The notes: a model not told the origin generated them from the letters alone. Counted from the first letter of the stretch, positions 23,324 to 35,919 are shown. The stretch: DNA of 64,000 nucleotides from Antedon mediterranea (GCF_964355755.1 NC_092673.1:24371001-24435000), one strand, 5' to 3'. Numbers and translations: made by a program.

Positions 23324-25490
23324 AGGCGCATCAGACACGTTCAGTTTTAGGCCTTAAAATGTAGGCCGGGAAATCCGAATATTACACCGTAGGCCTACTA
23401 CCAGTTGAAATGGATGCACACCAAACGTGTTTTACGGGAAATAACAATAGTGCTTTAAGTACCAGTAGGCTATCAAACACATCGATGTACATGTTCAATA
23501 AACCTATTGATGAATCAACAATACCGTTCAGGTTCAATGAGTTTACGTGTTTATTTTATTATTCTCCCACCAAAATAAAACGGTAGGCTTAATTCTAAAA
23601 TAACGCTTATTAATAATTTAAAAAAATATTTAATTTGTTTGCATGTTTCCGTGTATTAGGCCTACACATCCACACAAACTTGTTTTTAGTAAGGAAATGA
23701 CTATAAAACAGTAAAAAACTGTTGTTATACTAATTAGTGACCGGGTCACTCCGGTGGCTCAAATGTCGGTACAAGTAGGCCTACAATGCAAAAGACAGGA
23801 CATTCGATTAAGATCAGCACTTAATTTCACAATGTTGAGCTTGAGTTTTATCAATTTAAGAAAAATGCCGAATGTATTCAGTAATATAGAAAATAACTCA
23901 AGTTAAACTTTGTTATAATGAAGAAAAACTTTCTCTTAACTTCCTTAAACTTGTGAATGAAACTAAACTGAATATGAGTCAGTATTAAAATATTAGGACA
24001 TTGAATACAATATCATGGGCCGGACTATTAGTAATTCGATTATTGTATAAATTATAGTATTGTTATTTTCGTTTCAATTTTAATGTATTGTTTCCACAAA
24101 AAACATGACCATAAATAAAGATGGTTAAATTGAACAGAGAGACTATTTTAGTACATTTTTTTTTCGATCAATTTTTGGTAAAAACGAATAGACCTAACTA
24201 TTATGTGGCATATTCAACAGAAATTGTTAGTTGTTTAAAACTGTAAACCAGTTAATTACCCCGTGTGGAATGATTGAAGAATTTTGAATTGAATTGAATT
24301 GAATACATTTTTCTCACAAATTAAATTTCTCTGTTACTGACAGGTCATTACTTATAATCATTATTGTATTACTATAATTAATGTTTATATACATCGATTC
24401 TGTATTCATTTCACTTCGAGCATTTAGTTCCTAGAAATTGGACGCTCATGTTTCAATATTTCACCTTTTCATTTTCTTATTTACGATTTCGTCAAATAAA
24501 ATTTTCCATTATTACTTCACTTGCATCAATTAATGTTGACAACAATTGTCATTGTTTGCCATTGATATATTTTTGGATTTGTTAATATCGTTATGCGGTT
24601 TTACGGTTTGTTTGCAGACACGTTTGACATTATGAAAAGGTGAATGAATATTGTTCATACTTGCTTCAAGTCAGTATAGTTATTGTCTGTTTTATGTTAG
24701 TATTCCAATCAGCCTTTCAATCAAAGTTTGTGTATTTTTAGCTCAAGTATTATACGTATGAAGCGCTACGTGTGCCAAAATATTTTTACCAATATTATAT
24801 TAAGTTGAAATGCCGTCTAGAACTTATAGACTATTATACTGTTCTGATTCATTCATATAATACTTTTGCGTATTTAGTACGTTTAAATTACGTCGCCGTG
24901 TCACATCTCGACGATGCATGTATCCATTCCCTTTCTCTTCTCCGTAGGACTAAATGCTGCATGCTATCTTGACAATGTTTTATTATCCGATTTCTCAACA
25001 AACCACTTTCCAGTAAAGTCGCTGACGTTTTTACACGTTAAGATAGCGTCGTTTGATACCTTGATTAATAAAGATAAACAAATTAATCAATCGGTTAAAT
25101 ACATTGTGACAACACAGGATAGGGCCTACGGTAATGTTCGAACTGTCTGGTGTGTGACGAGGATGATGCACTACTAGTAATTTGTGGGCCCGTAAACTCG
25201 ACACAAGTAAAGTTGGATAGGCCTAGATCAGTTTCAAATAATAGGCCAATATTAGGCTAATGAACCATCTTCATGCTGCAAAATATTAACAGCTGCGCTA
25301 CTCCCATCTGTATTTGAACAGTAGACAGAGAGGGTGTAGGTTTGTAGAGTCGAGAGACTTCAGACCCGTCCCGGCAAATAACGATGCCCACACCAAGTAT
25401 TGTACCGTAGTTGGCATGGTGTTGGATGTCAGCACATCGAAGTTGGTGAATCGCTACATTACATATACTCGTTGGTGAGCAATGGAATGG
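23324..25490. other. Intergenic: reprolysin upstream region and dioxygenase 3' UTR
   Basis: No confident exon. AATAAA on the minus strand at 24978-24983 could end the dioxygenase transcript, so 24960-25490 may be its 3' UTR. The promoter of the reprolysin gene should lie just above 23323. TAGGCCTA-type octamers are frequent here. Confidence 0.45.
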
Positions 25491-28071
25491 TTATAAGCTT
25501 TGCTTAATACCTACTTTTTTTAAAGGTGTATATAACGGATGGTGATGTTCAAAGTACGGGTTATTGTCGGCCCTATTGTATGAGCAAATGAATACCCAAC
25601 GTCTTCTGTCACTTCTGTTTTGATCGCTCCGATGTAGAACGTTGCAGTGAAAGAATATGGCATCACCTGGATCAAGAGACGCGTACTCTAGTGGAAGATG
25701 CTTCTTAACTTCTTCTAAACGCACTGGATCAGCCATCACTTGGTCAGCCACGTTTACGTGATCTATACGACCGAGTTTGTGTGAACCCTTGATAACCTTA
25801 AAAACAAAATAGTAGGACTATCTTATCTACAATTTAGAGGTTATATAAGCGCGTTTAAATGCTGATAATATAGAGCGTTTTTTACGCGCGCGTTCCAATG
25901 CTGAAAATAGAACGCTATGTACGCACGCGTTCCAATGATATCGACTGCTTTGTACGCGTGCGTTGAAATGTTGATAGATCACTTTGTACGCGTGCGTTGA
26001 AATATTGATATATCGCTTTGTACGCGCGCGTTCAAATGATGATAGGACCCTTTGTACGCGCGTGTTCAAATGCTGAAATACTACAATAGAACGCTTGTTA
26101 TGCGCATCTCTATTGTCAATGGGCGAACGTTTATATCGCAGTGTATTTCTTCACGTAACCTCAAAGAATGCAATGTTCAATCGAACCGAATATCTTGGTA
26201 GTAATGTAATATTATGGAATTATATTTCTTAATCCAAATTGATTCATTGTTACCTGTAGGCATCCATTTTCACTGTCACATTTGTCAATTGCGATCATTA
26301 CAGAACCCATGTTAGGAAACAGACATCCGTTATTGTACCAATATCTGGTGAAAAGGAGTTTCCAAAGGTGTTTAAACTAAAAAAGGATAAACTAAAAAGA
26401 TGGAATAGACAAAAAACATATACATATGGAATATTTTACCCGTAGTCCTGATGCCAAACAAATTGTCCACCAGTCTTTGCCTCTTTCATCATCAGCTTGG
26501 AGTGATAGTGGTAAATTTCACCGCCTAACAACTGCAAGGTGTAATCAATTGAAAATTAATTGGAAATCAGTTCGGTAAAAAGTTTACGAAATAAACTGTT
26601 GTGGTTTTAGTCCATGCCAGATTTCTTGAAATGACGCGCGTGTATTTTGTGTTTCTTTCCGTGGTAATATTATATACAAACAGTATTTTATCGGATATAA
26701 AATTTGACGTAGATGGAAAAACTAGGAACTTGGTATTGTTTTTAGATTGCAAGCTTCCGTTTTTACGGTGTTTGCTATTAAAGGGTTGTGTATTTTTTAG
26801 ATTTAGAAAAATAAAAAGATAATTTACAGCCTAGGCCTATTAAGTTTGTTTAAGTTACAAGCTAAGGTCCACATTCATACAAACCTTTTCCATCGTTCCT
26901 GCAACTTTCTCACACTTTCCCACCATTCCCGTGACGTCATCGCCAGGGTGATTCCACAATGCCATTTTGCTTTTCAATCCTGCGCCATCGTCAAGATCGT
27001 ACGCATGCTCTCTAACACCACCTTTGGCTCCGATTGCTGTTTGTATTTTAATTAATTCTTCTTGACTAAACACGGATCTAAGATTACAATATAATAAATA
27101 GTTAACCTAATGCTATACTAAGCAAAATGTTATGTATAAAGTTGAAAGATAGTATCAAGGTACGTTCACACAGATGACCAAAGAAAATCATGAACAGAAT
27201 CTGGCGCGTTCTGTTCTTATCGCGAGCGATGGATTATTCTAAATGTCGCTTTTCATTGGTCAATTACTCGCTTGAGTTGCACTTGCGTCTTAAGTTGCTT
27301 CCAAATGGGAAGGAAGAACCAAGTTTATGCTAACGCATTTTCACGATTCTTTATCCGGCCATAGTCTTCATTCACAGAATGAATTATTTACATATTTTAC
27401 CAATAAATATAGAAATAGCGATAACTTACTTAATGATGATGTATCCATCAACTTCAAAAGTTGATTTGATCTCTTCGGTCACGGAAAAATTCTCCGAAAA
27501 AGTGAATTCTTAAAATATAATAACATTGATGCTGAATTAATTGTAAAAGTACAAATAACATATCTAGCCGTTTGTGTAACTTGGGTTGAATTGCACATTA
27601 TTATTATTTACATCCTTCCCAATCACTTGTTCAAGCGATGGAACTAACATGTTTCGGATTTAACTAATAGAAAAGCAAATAATGTTATTCAATGTGGTCA
27701 CAAGAAAATCTTTAGAGGAAAACGCGAATTTGGGAAATGAATATTGCAGGCACCGGACCTGAAAAGGTATCATACAGGGCCTACAAAAGAGACAGAAGCT
27801 CGGAAAACTTTATAAAAGCTTGTTAGGCTGTATACTAACTGTTTAAAGAACCCAGTTCATTATTCGAGAAGAGTATAGGATACCCCGGTGAACTGGTTCA
27901 CAAAATAGCCCCTGTATCAGGAAGATTACCACCTATCTGATAGGACGGTAATACATTTACTATTGGTAGGCCTAATCCTTGGCCACATTGCCTAAAGACA
28001 TAAAATAAAATAAATAAATAAAATAAAATTAATGAAAATGAAAGGCATACTAACCTGACATTTTGTTTGCT
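25491..28071 (-). CDS. Phytanoyl-CoA dioxygenase (PhyH) family Fe(II)/2-oxoglutarate oxygenase, complete
   Basis: Exons, 5' to 3': 28065-28071, 27430-27508, 26885-27077, 26440-26531, 26254-26344, 25491-25796 (TAA stop). Phases join to 768 bp, 255 residues. The first coding exon is only ATG TCA G before a GTTAGT donor. Iron ligands fit the PhyH pattern: His120 and Asp122 in VWHQDYG and His209 in [12 protein letters not shown]; Arg220, 11 residues later, fits the 2-oxoglutarate-binding Arg. Other family hallmarks are [18 protein letters not shown] at the start, [35 protein letters not shown] and [11 protein letters not shown]. No mitochondrial or PTS2-like leader is evident, so a cytosolic enzyme is likely. 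The pattern recalls invertebrate proteins annotated as L-proline trans-4-hydroxylase-like, but substrate cannot be set from sequence. Confidence 0.94.
25845..26095. repeat. CpG-rich minisatellite, ~40-bp unit, in dioxygenase intron
   Basis: Six or so units of the form TTTGTACGCGCGCGTTCAAATG followed by variable AT-rich sequence (TGATA..). TACGCGCG or TACGCGTG occurs once per unit, against an AT-rich background. It lies in the intron between 25796 and 26254. The 80-codon minus frame here is a repeat artefact. Confidence 0.85.
27160..27325. mobile_element. Diverged copy of the GGTTCCCACT MITE family
   Basis: Contains GCGAGCGATGGATTATTC, TCATTGGTCAATTACTCGC and ends GAAGAACCAAGTTTA. These subterminal words match copies at 48340 and 61400. 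It lies in a dioxygenase intron. Confidence 0.5.
27880..27985 (+). repeat. Repeat fragment shared with 8990-9080
   Basis: Contains ATACCCCGGTGAACTGGTTC, ACAAAATAG, CCTATCTGATAG and a TTACTATTGG end, matching the reverse complement of 8990-9080. It lies in the first dioxygenase intron. Confidence 0.55.
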
Positions 28072-29646
28072 ACGTTCACTTGAAAAAGTTAACCTTTGCG
28101 TCCCATTATCAGTTCCTCCCCTTGGTAAATACCGTTAAGCCGAGGGTTCATTTTATGTATAGCTGTACTTGCCTGGTTATACACAGGGCTCTCGAACGTG
28201 CACGTAACCTGCGGCCTATATAGATAAATGATATTACGATAATAAAAAAAAAAATGGCTAGGCCGAAATACCTATAAACGTAGGTGGGAATAGGAACAAA
28301 ACATAACTTGAACTATTCGTATTGTGTACTCAGACACACTGGCTTTATTTCCATCAATAATGTGAGACAAATCATTGGAATAAGTAGGCCTACACAATAT
28401 ATTAAACGGAATACCGAGTGGTTTTTCCATCGGAGGTATGCTCTTAGTTTGGTCTGGCAGTGGTCATCCAACCACTTCCCCAGGAAAGAAAATCATCGCA
28501 TCCAAAGTTCCTTTGCTAGCCTTCTTTTTTTCACAACGTGCGCTTGCCTTACTGTTCCATATAATATATCCAAGTTTTCTGTAGTAGTTTGAGTTAAGCC
28601 TGCGTGACCCAAAAGCATGTCCGAATTTCAGTTGGTCAACATGTACGGCATCAAATCTCTCCTCACTCACTCAGCGATGCTTTGATTGGTCCAATCCTAT
28701 GAATGATTAGCATATGGTAACACCTTTGTTTTCATTGAACAATGGTATAATATATTTAATTTTGTTCGTAGGTCTATAGGCCTACCTACAATTCAGATTG
28801 TATGTATTACTGGAATTTAATAGTCTCTTATACATATAGGCTACAGTAAAGCAAGCGTAAATAATCGGTTAGGCTTATATATTCGCTCAATATCTATACG
28901 GTATAGAAAATAATTTGACATTAAGCATGTAGTAAGGCAGGTATTGATTAAAGTGACGGCTACAATTACTGAATTCGCCCAGTGATTTATGTCTAGGGGC
29001 TTTATGAAACTAATAATTGCCATCTCAGACATAAATTAGATTTGCAGAATAATTAATGCGTATAGAGGGCGCCGTTTGATTAAAGATTGATGACTTTAGT
29101 AACCATTAAACTAATATTAAGCGGTTTATGCTCTAGCTTTACAGAGAAGATAATTTATACAATATAAGGTAAAAAAAAAATCTTATTAATATTTCATTAT
29201 GGTGGCGCCATATAGAGATATTAGTTTCTGTTTTGTTTCAGGTTGTATATTATGGTTTTAGGTAGGAGATTAAGAAGCGGTAATTTTTCATCGTTAAGTC
29301 CGTTGCGGTTGATCACTCGTGTTAAAACGTGATCTATTTCAGATCATTGCAAGAAAACTTGTCAAAGAAAGACTGTGATTTTGTGTTTATCTTCGGCTAC
29401 TGAAGACTCTAGTTTAGCTTATGCCTACATCATTGACTTTTGTCTGACTTCTAAAAGGACAAAATAAATCAGTTTTGTGTAGGCCTGTTGAGCGTCAGCG
29501 ATTGAAACAGACCGCGTGTATGAGTGCTCAAACTTTCTTCCAATTCGGTGGTTTTAGCGGATTATTCGTTTGAGCAACCGGTGCTGAAACATTGTTGGTA
29601 GTGTAGCCTATATTATCTCATTTATAGCATAGTAAGATCAGCCAAG
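28072..29646. other. Intergenic region between two divergent transcription units
   Basis: Should hold the dioxygenase promoter (minus) and the promoter of the candidate gene at 29647 (plus). GATTGGTCCAATCC near 28684 carries CCAAT boxes on both strands. No coding sequence is recognised; the 68-codon minus frame at 28464-28670 has no family match I know. Confidence 0.4.
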
Positions 29647-32110
29647 ATGAATCGAAATCGAAGCAAATCATTGAAGGAACCTTCCAAAAGATCAAAGCCA
29701 CCGTAAGTAGCCTATTTATGATTTTTATTCATGATGATTGCAAACTGATTTTACACCAATTTACAACGTCTAATACAGTTAGGCTAAATAGTATATAACA
29801 CCATGGAGGTGAGGAAAAGGGATGAGAGCTTGGGATTGGGGAGGGATTGGAGAGAAGTGGGTCCAAATTATTTTAATTTCTATTTGTAAACCTATTCCTA
29901 TAATACTATTTTATCTAAAACACTCCAAAAAGAAGGAAGGAAGAACTCTTTATTTTGCATTGTGAAAAATGTATTAGTTAAACGATTTCTAGTTATATGC
30001 CTCCCATGTATATCATCCCATCCCATCCTGTTTGCTATACACAGGAAAACAAACTCGTTTTAGTGTGATAATTGTATCTCTTTTAATTTAGGGAGGAGGA
30101 GGAGGGTGCCCACTGGAGAAAGGTCAATGTACTCCCTATATGACAAATAAGCCTATTATAACCTAACATACTATACTGGCTCTAAATGTGATCATATGTG
30201 ACACTCTTTGTCTATGATACTGTAAAAAATGATGACATGTGTTGAGATACAGTACAGAGAATTGAATGCCTGGCGATGACCGCAAACATATATCTTATTC
30301 GCTGCTGGTTTTATGTAGCAAATATCTCTGCTGTGTTAGATTTCATTTTATTTACGTAGATGTCAAAATTATTTTGAATTTTGATGACAGCATCAGTTAG
30401 CATTCCAATTTTATAAATGTCGCAGATTTATATTTCAAAGTATTTGTAGTTTATTGACACTGTTTGTTATTCAGCTCAGCATCTTTCTGTATGCATATTA
30501 TACAATGTAAACAAATTGTATTATTATTGCTTTGATAATTTAGTATTACAATAAAGCTAGGTAATATGATCATATTTTTGCATTTAATGAATATTGATAA
30601 GTTAGTTAATGTGTGATCTTATTTTTGCGTATAACAAATAATAATGAGCTATGTTTTTTGCCATTTTTTTGCAATTAACGAATAATTAATAATAATATTT
30701 TGACATGATCTACATTGAAATTCTGGTATTGAGATAAAAATATAAATTCTTGTTTTTATAATGACTGCATTATATCCCATGTATAATCACATTGACTAGA
30801 AGGCTAAATATGGACTGTGGTTAATCCCATTGTAAATACAATCCAAAAAACTTTGCCATATGCAGTTTTTCAAATAAGTATAAAACAGATTTTTTAAATT
30901 GTAGCCTCCAAATTATCAAGATGATTTTGAATTGGAAGATCCTTGGATGGTTTATTCTTAAAATTTGTTTTTAAGTTTATGTGATGGACATGAGAACCTA
31001 ATGTAAACATTTTTTTTAAAGTTTATAGCTCTGTCTATAATATCAAACTTTATGTGACAAAAACATGTGATGTGCCCATATATGGACACTACCATATTTA
31101 AGCATATCAATACAATACCATATTTTGGCACATCACATTTTTTTTGTTAAACTAGTTTGATAGTGAGACAGAGCTTTATACTGTAAATGCATAGTGTATA
31201 TAAATGTATATTGATAGAACTAACCAAACAAAGTCTCCTTTTAATATTAAAGTCCATTTTTTGGAGAGTGGGGTGCCAGGTGGAAGCATGTCAAATCGGT
31301 AAATACCCGAAATATTTTTTTAACAATTATCATCAATGATAAAACTTAAATATTAATTAAGAAATAATTAAAACCAAATATTTTGTACATTAATATATAT
31401 AAAATAATAACAGACCTGTACAGATTGTTGTACAGTATTTTATTATTTTTATGTATTCTTTAAAAATATTTTTTAATTATTTTATTATTATTTATTGCCA
31501 AAAACCAGTTACAAACAAACAAAACACAGAAACTAAGGGAGTAGGCAGGAACCTAAAAGTGAACCTAATCACTATAACAAGAGTTCAGGTTCCGTACTCC
31601 CAAAGTAACAACAATGATATAAAATAAACTATATAAAAATATTTAAAAAACAAATAGACGAATCAACAGTGTCTGTCTTTAATTTTTGTTATAAGCCTTT
31701 TTTTAGTGTCATACTACAAACAAAATGTTAGTGTTTTGAAGAATATTAATTTAATAATAATAATTTCATATATATTGTTCACCAAACCTTAACTAAACTT
31801 GAGATCCATTAATGACTATAATCCAATCATTATATTGTATTTATTTGGCATCTATCGGGCGTTTTGTAATTACAGATGAAGCAGTATTGCTACAAGACTG
31901 ACCTGGATTAGGCAACACTGCTTCTCAAGGGATATGTGCATCGAATATTCATCTCATGTTTTGTGTGACAATATTCCCTTAGCTATAAACTCTTGTAGAA
32001 TATATTATAATGTTTTCTGATGGTTTCCATTGGACACTGACTGCTAACTTTAAATATGCCATTTTATTTTAAGTATTACCAGGGGTGGATCCAAGAAAGA
32101 CTGAACTATG
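29647..32110 (+). CDS. Candidate 5' exons of an unrecognised gene
   Basis: ATG at 29647 (context GCCAAGATGA) opens an exon to 29702 with a GTAAGT donor, coding a very basic N-terminus (MNRNRSKSLKEPSKRSKPP). Two downstream segments keep the frame across AG/GT sites: 31253-31298 (PFFGEWGARWKHVKS) and 32083-32110 (GWIQERLNY, ending phase 1). A fourth, weaker candidate follows an AG just before AACACGAAATTGGTACAAC (about 34370) with a GTGAGT donor. The W/K/R-rich peptide is protein-like but matches no family I recognise. The next exons were not found. The strongest part is the first exon; the chain is inference from splice signals and phase. Confidence 0.35.
31025..31179. mobile_element. MITE of the CTCTGTCTACACTATCAAAC family
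   Basis: Ends TAGCTCTGTCTATAATATC and TTTGATAGTGAGACAGAGC; core GTGATGTGCCCATATATGG and GGCACATCACATTTTTTTTG. Confidence 0.8.
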
Positions 32111-32361
32111 GTGCGTTTCCTTCTTTTGACAGCTAAAATCTAATTATACTACCTTTTGATATCTATTTTGAACAGACTGTTAATATTATATGTTAGTGCT
32201 CCTCTATTTAAAAAATCATGGATCCTCCCCAGATACAGTATGACCACTACTAATAAGACACCTTCGGGACCAAATATAATGTTTTCTTAATAATAATGGG
32301 TTGGCGTAGTGTTAAAAATATAGTTTGCCTGTACCTTATTAGGGTATCGGGTGTAGTAAGG

Positions 32362-32645
32362 GCGTGTGGCGCAGTGTGTTGGACGTTCGACTACTGATCG
32401 TGAGGTTTGAATCCAACTCTGTCCCGAGGCAAGATTTACTTACGTTTGCCTCTCTCAACCCATGTGTATAAATGGGAACATGGTTAGATCATCAAGACAC
32501 AACTTTGCGCTGATTACTAGCTGCATTATGGGAGTATGTTTCCATACTTGTTTGATCAAATAAAATGACTGGGGTAATAATGTTTAGCGGTTAGAGGTTT
32601 CACAACATTGTGTGCTATATAAATCCATGTTATTATTATTAGTAT
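32362..32645 (+). mobile_element. tRNA-derived SINE, near full length
   Basis: The 5' part resembles a tRNA promoter: TGGCGCAGTGTGTTGG (A box) and GGTTTGAATCC (B box), about 35 bp apart. The body has GCCTCTCTCAACCCATGTG and GACACAACTTTGCGCTGATT. The tail has TGTGCTATATAAATCC followed by (ATT)n. Related pieces: 43604-43800 (reverse), 20715-20805, 34530-34675 and 35520-35585. Confidence 0.85.
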
Positions 32646-32710
32646 CTCCCCAAGTACCACAATGTGGGCTACAATTTCCCTAGCTGTGAGTGTGAATGAT
32701 CAATCAATTT

Positions 32711-32808
32711 TGAAAATTCAATAATCAATATTTAAATTAATATTAATTATTATAAGGTTTAGTATATAATAATTAATATTAATTTAAATATTGATTATTG
32801 AATTTTCA
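32711..32808. repeat. 44-bp perfect inverted repeat, 10-bp loop
   Basis: Arms 32711-32754 and 32765-32808 are exact reverse complements (arm begins TGAAAATTCAATAATCAATA); the loop is AGGTTTAGTA. It is almost pure A+T and lies between a SINE and a MITE. Confidence 0.95.
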
Positions 32809-32912
32809 CAAATTTATGCTCGTGTTTGCTATTTACGTATATAGGTCAAAGAAAACCTATTTTTGTTTTTATTGTCATTGTGTCATTTTATTGTGTCATT
32901 TTATTGTCATTG

Positions 32913-33067
32913 TTAAGCTCTGTCTGCGCTATCAAACTTTATGTGACAAAATGTGATGTGCCCATATATGGTAACGACGATGTCATATCACTACCACATT
33001 TGGGCATATCACTACCATATTTGGGAACATCACACTTTTTTTGTTTGATAGTATAGACTGAGCTTTA
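32913..33067. mobile_element. MITE of the CTCTGTCTACACTATCAAAC family
   Basis: Ends TAAGCTCTGTCTGCGCTATC and TTTGATAGTATAGACTGAGC; core GTGATGTGCCCATATATGG and CACTACCATATTTGGGAAC. The 76-codon plus frame across it is a repeat artefact. Confidence 0.82.
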
Positions 33068-34529
33068 CTGTTGTCTTTTAAAAAAGAAACATACATCACT
33101 TTCGCAATTTAACTGAAAATGTTTAATTAATTAGAAATTAACACTGACATTATATTTCTGGTTTGGTATTTCTCTTTTTCAGAACACAATTGTTTTCATT
33201 TCAGAATTACATACAAAATATATTTTTAAAAGCATTTTTAAATAGGCCTCAAATTGTTCTAGCTAAATTTCATTTTAAAAATGGTGATGGTTATTATATA
33301 ATAATAAAATTAATATATATTTATATTGTTGTTTTATTCGAAACCCAAATGAAACTAATTTTGTTGATTAATTAGGTTGTCTTGAATCTATTCATCTTCA
33401 TCTATTTCTCCTTTGGTCTTCCTGATGTTTTATTATTCGACTGTTATTTATGTATCAACCTCTTTTATAAAAATGTATGATGTATGGATTCAAAATAAAA
33501 ACAAACAAACTAACAATTGTCTGGAAATTGAATAAAAATTATGCTGAGAATTGTAGTTCTTTACACCAAGCTTACTAGACTAATCTGACAATCTGAAAAT
33601 TACGCCTTAATGATGAGACCAGGATTTTTAAACGTTAGGCCTCTGAGCCGGGGAGGGGGTTTGGGGGTTTCCAAAGGGCCTACAATTTATGGATAATAAT
33701 AATAATAATAATTTATATAGCCCAATATCCACTGAAACTGCTCAAGTCACTAGATCTTCATGAAAAAAAAAACATTTGAAAGTTCCTCATATGTAGGTCA
33801 AAATTATAAAAATTATTTTTTATACACTGAAATGTTGTCATCCTGTATAATATTATATGCTTATATTAGATTATATTACAAGTGTCTATTTCAATAGTCT
33901 CTTGTCATTTTCATGTTCCTAATATCCAGTGGATATAATGTTTTTTTTAACTTCCTATCTACCCATGTCTATTTGTTTGAGCATTAATTTTCTTCTAGAA
34001 GATTTATTATAGAATTTTTTTTTTTAACATACCTTTTAAAATTATTTATTGCAACATAGTTGATGAACCAAATGTGTTGTTTTATTACTACAAATATGAG
34101 TAGAAAAAAGTACAACATAAACCAATTTTGATTGAGATTCATGGAATTTTAGATAAAACACTTAAATAGGCTAATGTAGCATTTAAAAAGAATTTTTATA
34201 TTATGCCATATATATGAATGCAATTAATATTCCAAGTATGGTATTTGCATAGACATAGAATTAAGTATGTTTTAGCAACTTTAGAGTATAATTACCTGAA
34301 TACATTTGGACTGCACTAATAATACTGTGTTATTCTCTGGTATAATCCCACCCACCTAGAACACGAAATTGGTACAACTTTGGTGAGTGGGACTATACTT
34401 GGGAAAAGCCTGGTTCAAGAAAAAAAATTCTTGTAAAAACTCATCTTAACTAGCTAGAGAGAGGCCTACATTCAGACCAAAAGTCAATACTGGGACTATA
34501 CTCATGGATACTCATTATTGATTGTCTCC

Positions 34530-34675
34530 ATCCCCGAAACCTCGACTAAGAAATACCGGAATGGTGTCCGGCGGGGGATAGTTTATTACCATTAGTTAAG
34601 GTCTAATGTAAGCACCTAGAGGGGTCAGTGATCCATTAGGCGCTATATAAATACTGTTTATTATTATTATTATTT
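34530..34675 (+). repeat. SINE-like tail
   Basis: Contains GAAACCTCGACTAAG, a central GTCCGGCGGGGGATAG, then AGGCGCTATATAAATACTG and (ATT)n. The end matches the SINE and LINE 3' ends in this window. Confidence 0.6.
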
Positions 34676-35571
34676 ATATGCCTGTTTGTGAAATCAGACA
34701 TAAAGTAGGCCTACAGTAGTAAAAACCTTACCAGTGCAATTCCTATCATGTTGATACCCCATTCGTATGGATGCATGCAGTAAGAAAAATGTATATAATG
34801 AACAACTCTACAAGTTATACTCCTCTCTCTCGCCCTTATAAATGATAGTGTTACAAAAGATTTAAAGATATAGTATTTTACGTAACACACAAGGAATTAA
34901 TTCTTGCGTTTCAATTTACCATTGTAAATTTGAGCTTATGCCACAGATACAAACAGGATATAATCTTATTGCAAAAAGTAATTAATTACGCACAAGAATA
35001 CAAATGATGCAGACAGACTGGAGACTTGGAGAAAGAAAACAAAAATAACTTGTGGCTTTAACTTGATGGAGTAGTTTAGATGTCGCATTGATTATTCAAC
35101 ATGTTAGGAATATTGTCATTTTGTTGTTATACAATATATATTAATTTCTCCGTCAATGTCATCTCCAATAAATTTAATTTGATTAGTTTCCGCCGTCCGT
35201 AGCAAGAATTGTCATAACATTTTGAATGTTGTTTTTTTTTTTAAATAGGCTTTTGTATCATTAGTTATACCTGGTACTTAATCTATCATTGGTTAGCTTC
35301 TAGATTTTACAAAAATGAATAAATTTAAAATATTCGCTTCCAGTTTGCTGGGGATTTAAATCTGGGAAAGGAAACTAGTGAAAGCAAAATAAATTATTTT
35401 TTTAAAGAATATATTTTTAGAGTGACCCTCATTATGCCTGCCTCTTTACCACTCACTGTGTGATAAGGTACTAGGTTTGGCGTTCTAAACACGGGATAGT
35501 TCAAGACTAATGTTATATTGCATTGCTGTGTCCTTGGAAAGACACTAGGCCTACTGTTGTTTTCTCTCCCC

Positions 35572-35915
35572 ACCCTAGTGTAGTAGCTAATGAGCTGGTT
35601 ACTTGCTGTACAATTAGGGGAGCTGTCCATACATACTTAGTGCGTAATCACGATGCTAAATCCCCATTCTCACCCCTAATAAGAGGACACTCTTTGGTCC
35701 CAAAGGTGTCCCCTTAATAGAGGTTTTACTGTACTAAATTTTGTAGTAAGTAGTAGTAGTAGGTAATGAGCTGGTTACTAGCTGTACAATTAGGGCAACT
35801 GTCCATACACGATTTAGAATCTTTGTGCATAAGCACGACACCAAACCCCTATTCTCACCCTTAATAAGAGGACACTCTTTGGTCCCAAAGGTGTCCCCTT
35901 AATAGAGGTTCTAAT
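35572..35915 (+). repeat. Two tandem ~165-bp repeats ending in a palindromic GTGTCC motif
   Basis: 35572-35735 and 35750-35915 share TAATGAGCTGGTTACT, GCTGTACAATTAGGG, CTGTCCATACA and the block GAGGACACTCTTTGGTCCC AAAGGTGTCCCC TTAATAGAGG. The GAGGACAC..GTGTCC block is a hairpin that recurs across the window. 35520-35585 upstream carries a SINE-like CTTGGAAAGACACTAGGCC segment. Confidence 0.75.
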
Positions 35916-35919
35916 GTAC

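Noticed and set aside
24914-25177. 87-codon plus frame, and a minus-strand segment reading SNDAILTCKNVSDFTGKWF after an AG near 25055
   Set aside because: Lies where the dioxygenase 3' UTR is expected. Neither strand gives a recognised domain or a partner exon, and the minus segment has no second exon in phase that makes sense.
32362-32440. Functional tRNA gene
   Set aside because: A and B boxes are present but the cloverleaf is degenerate and the sequence continues into a SINE body and (ATT)n tail.
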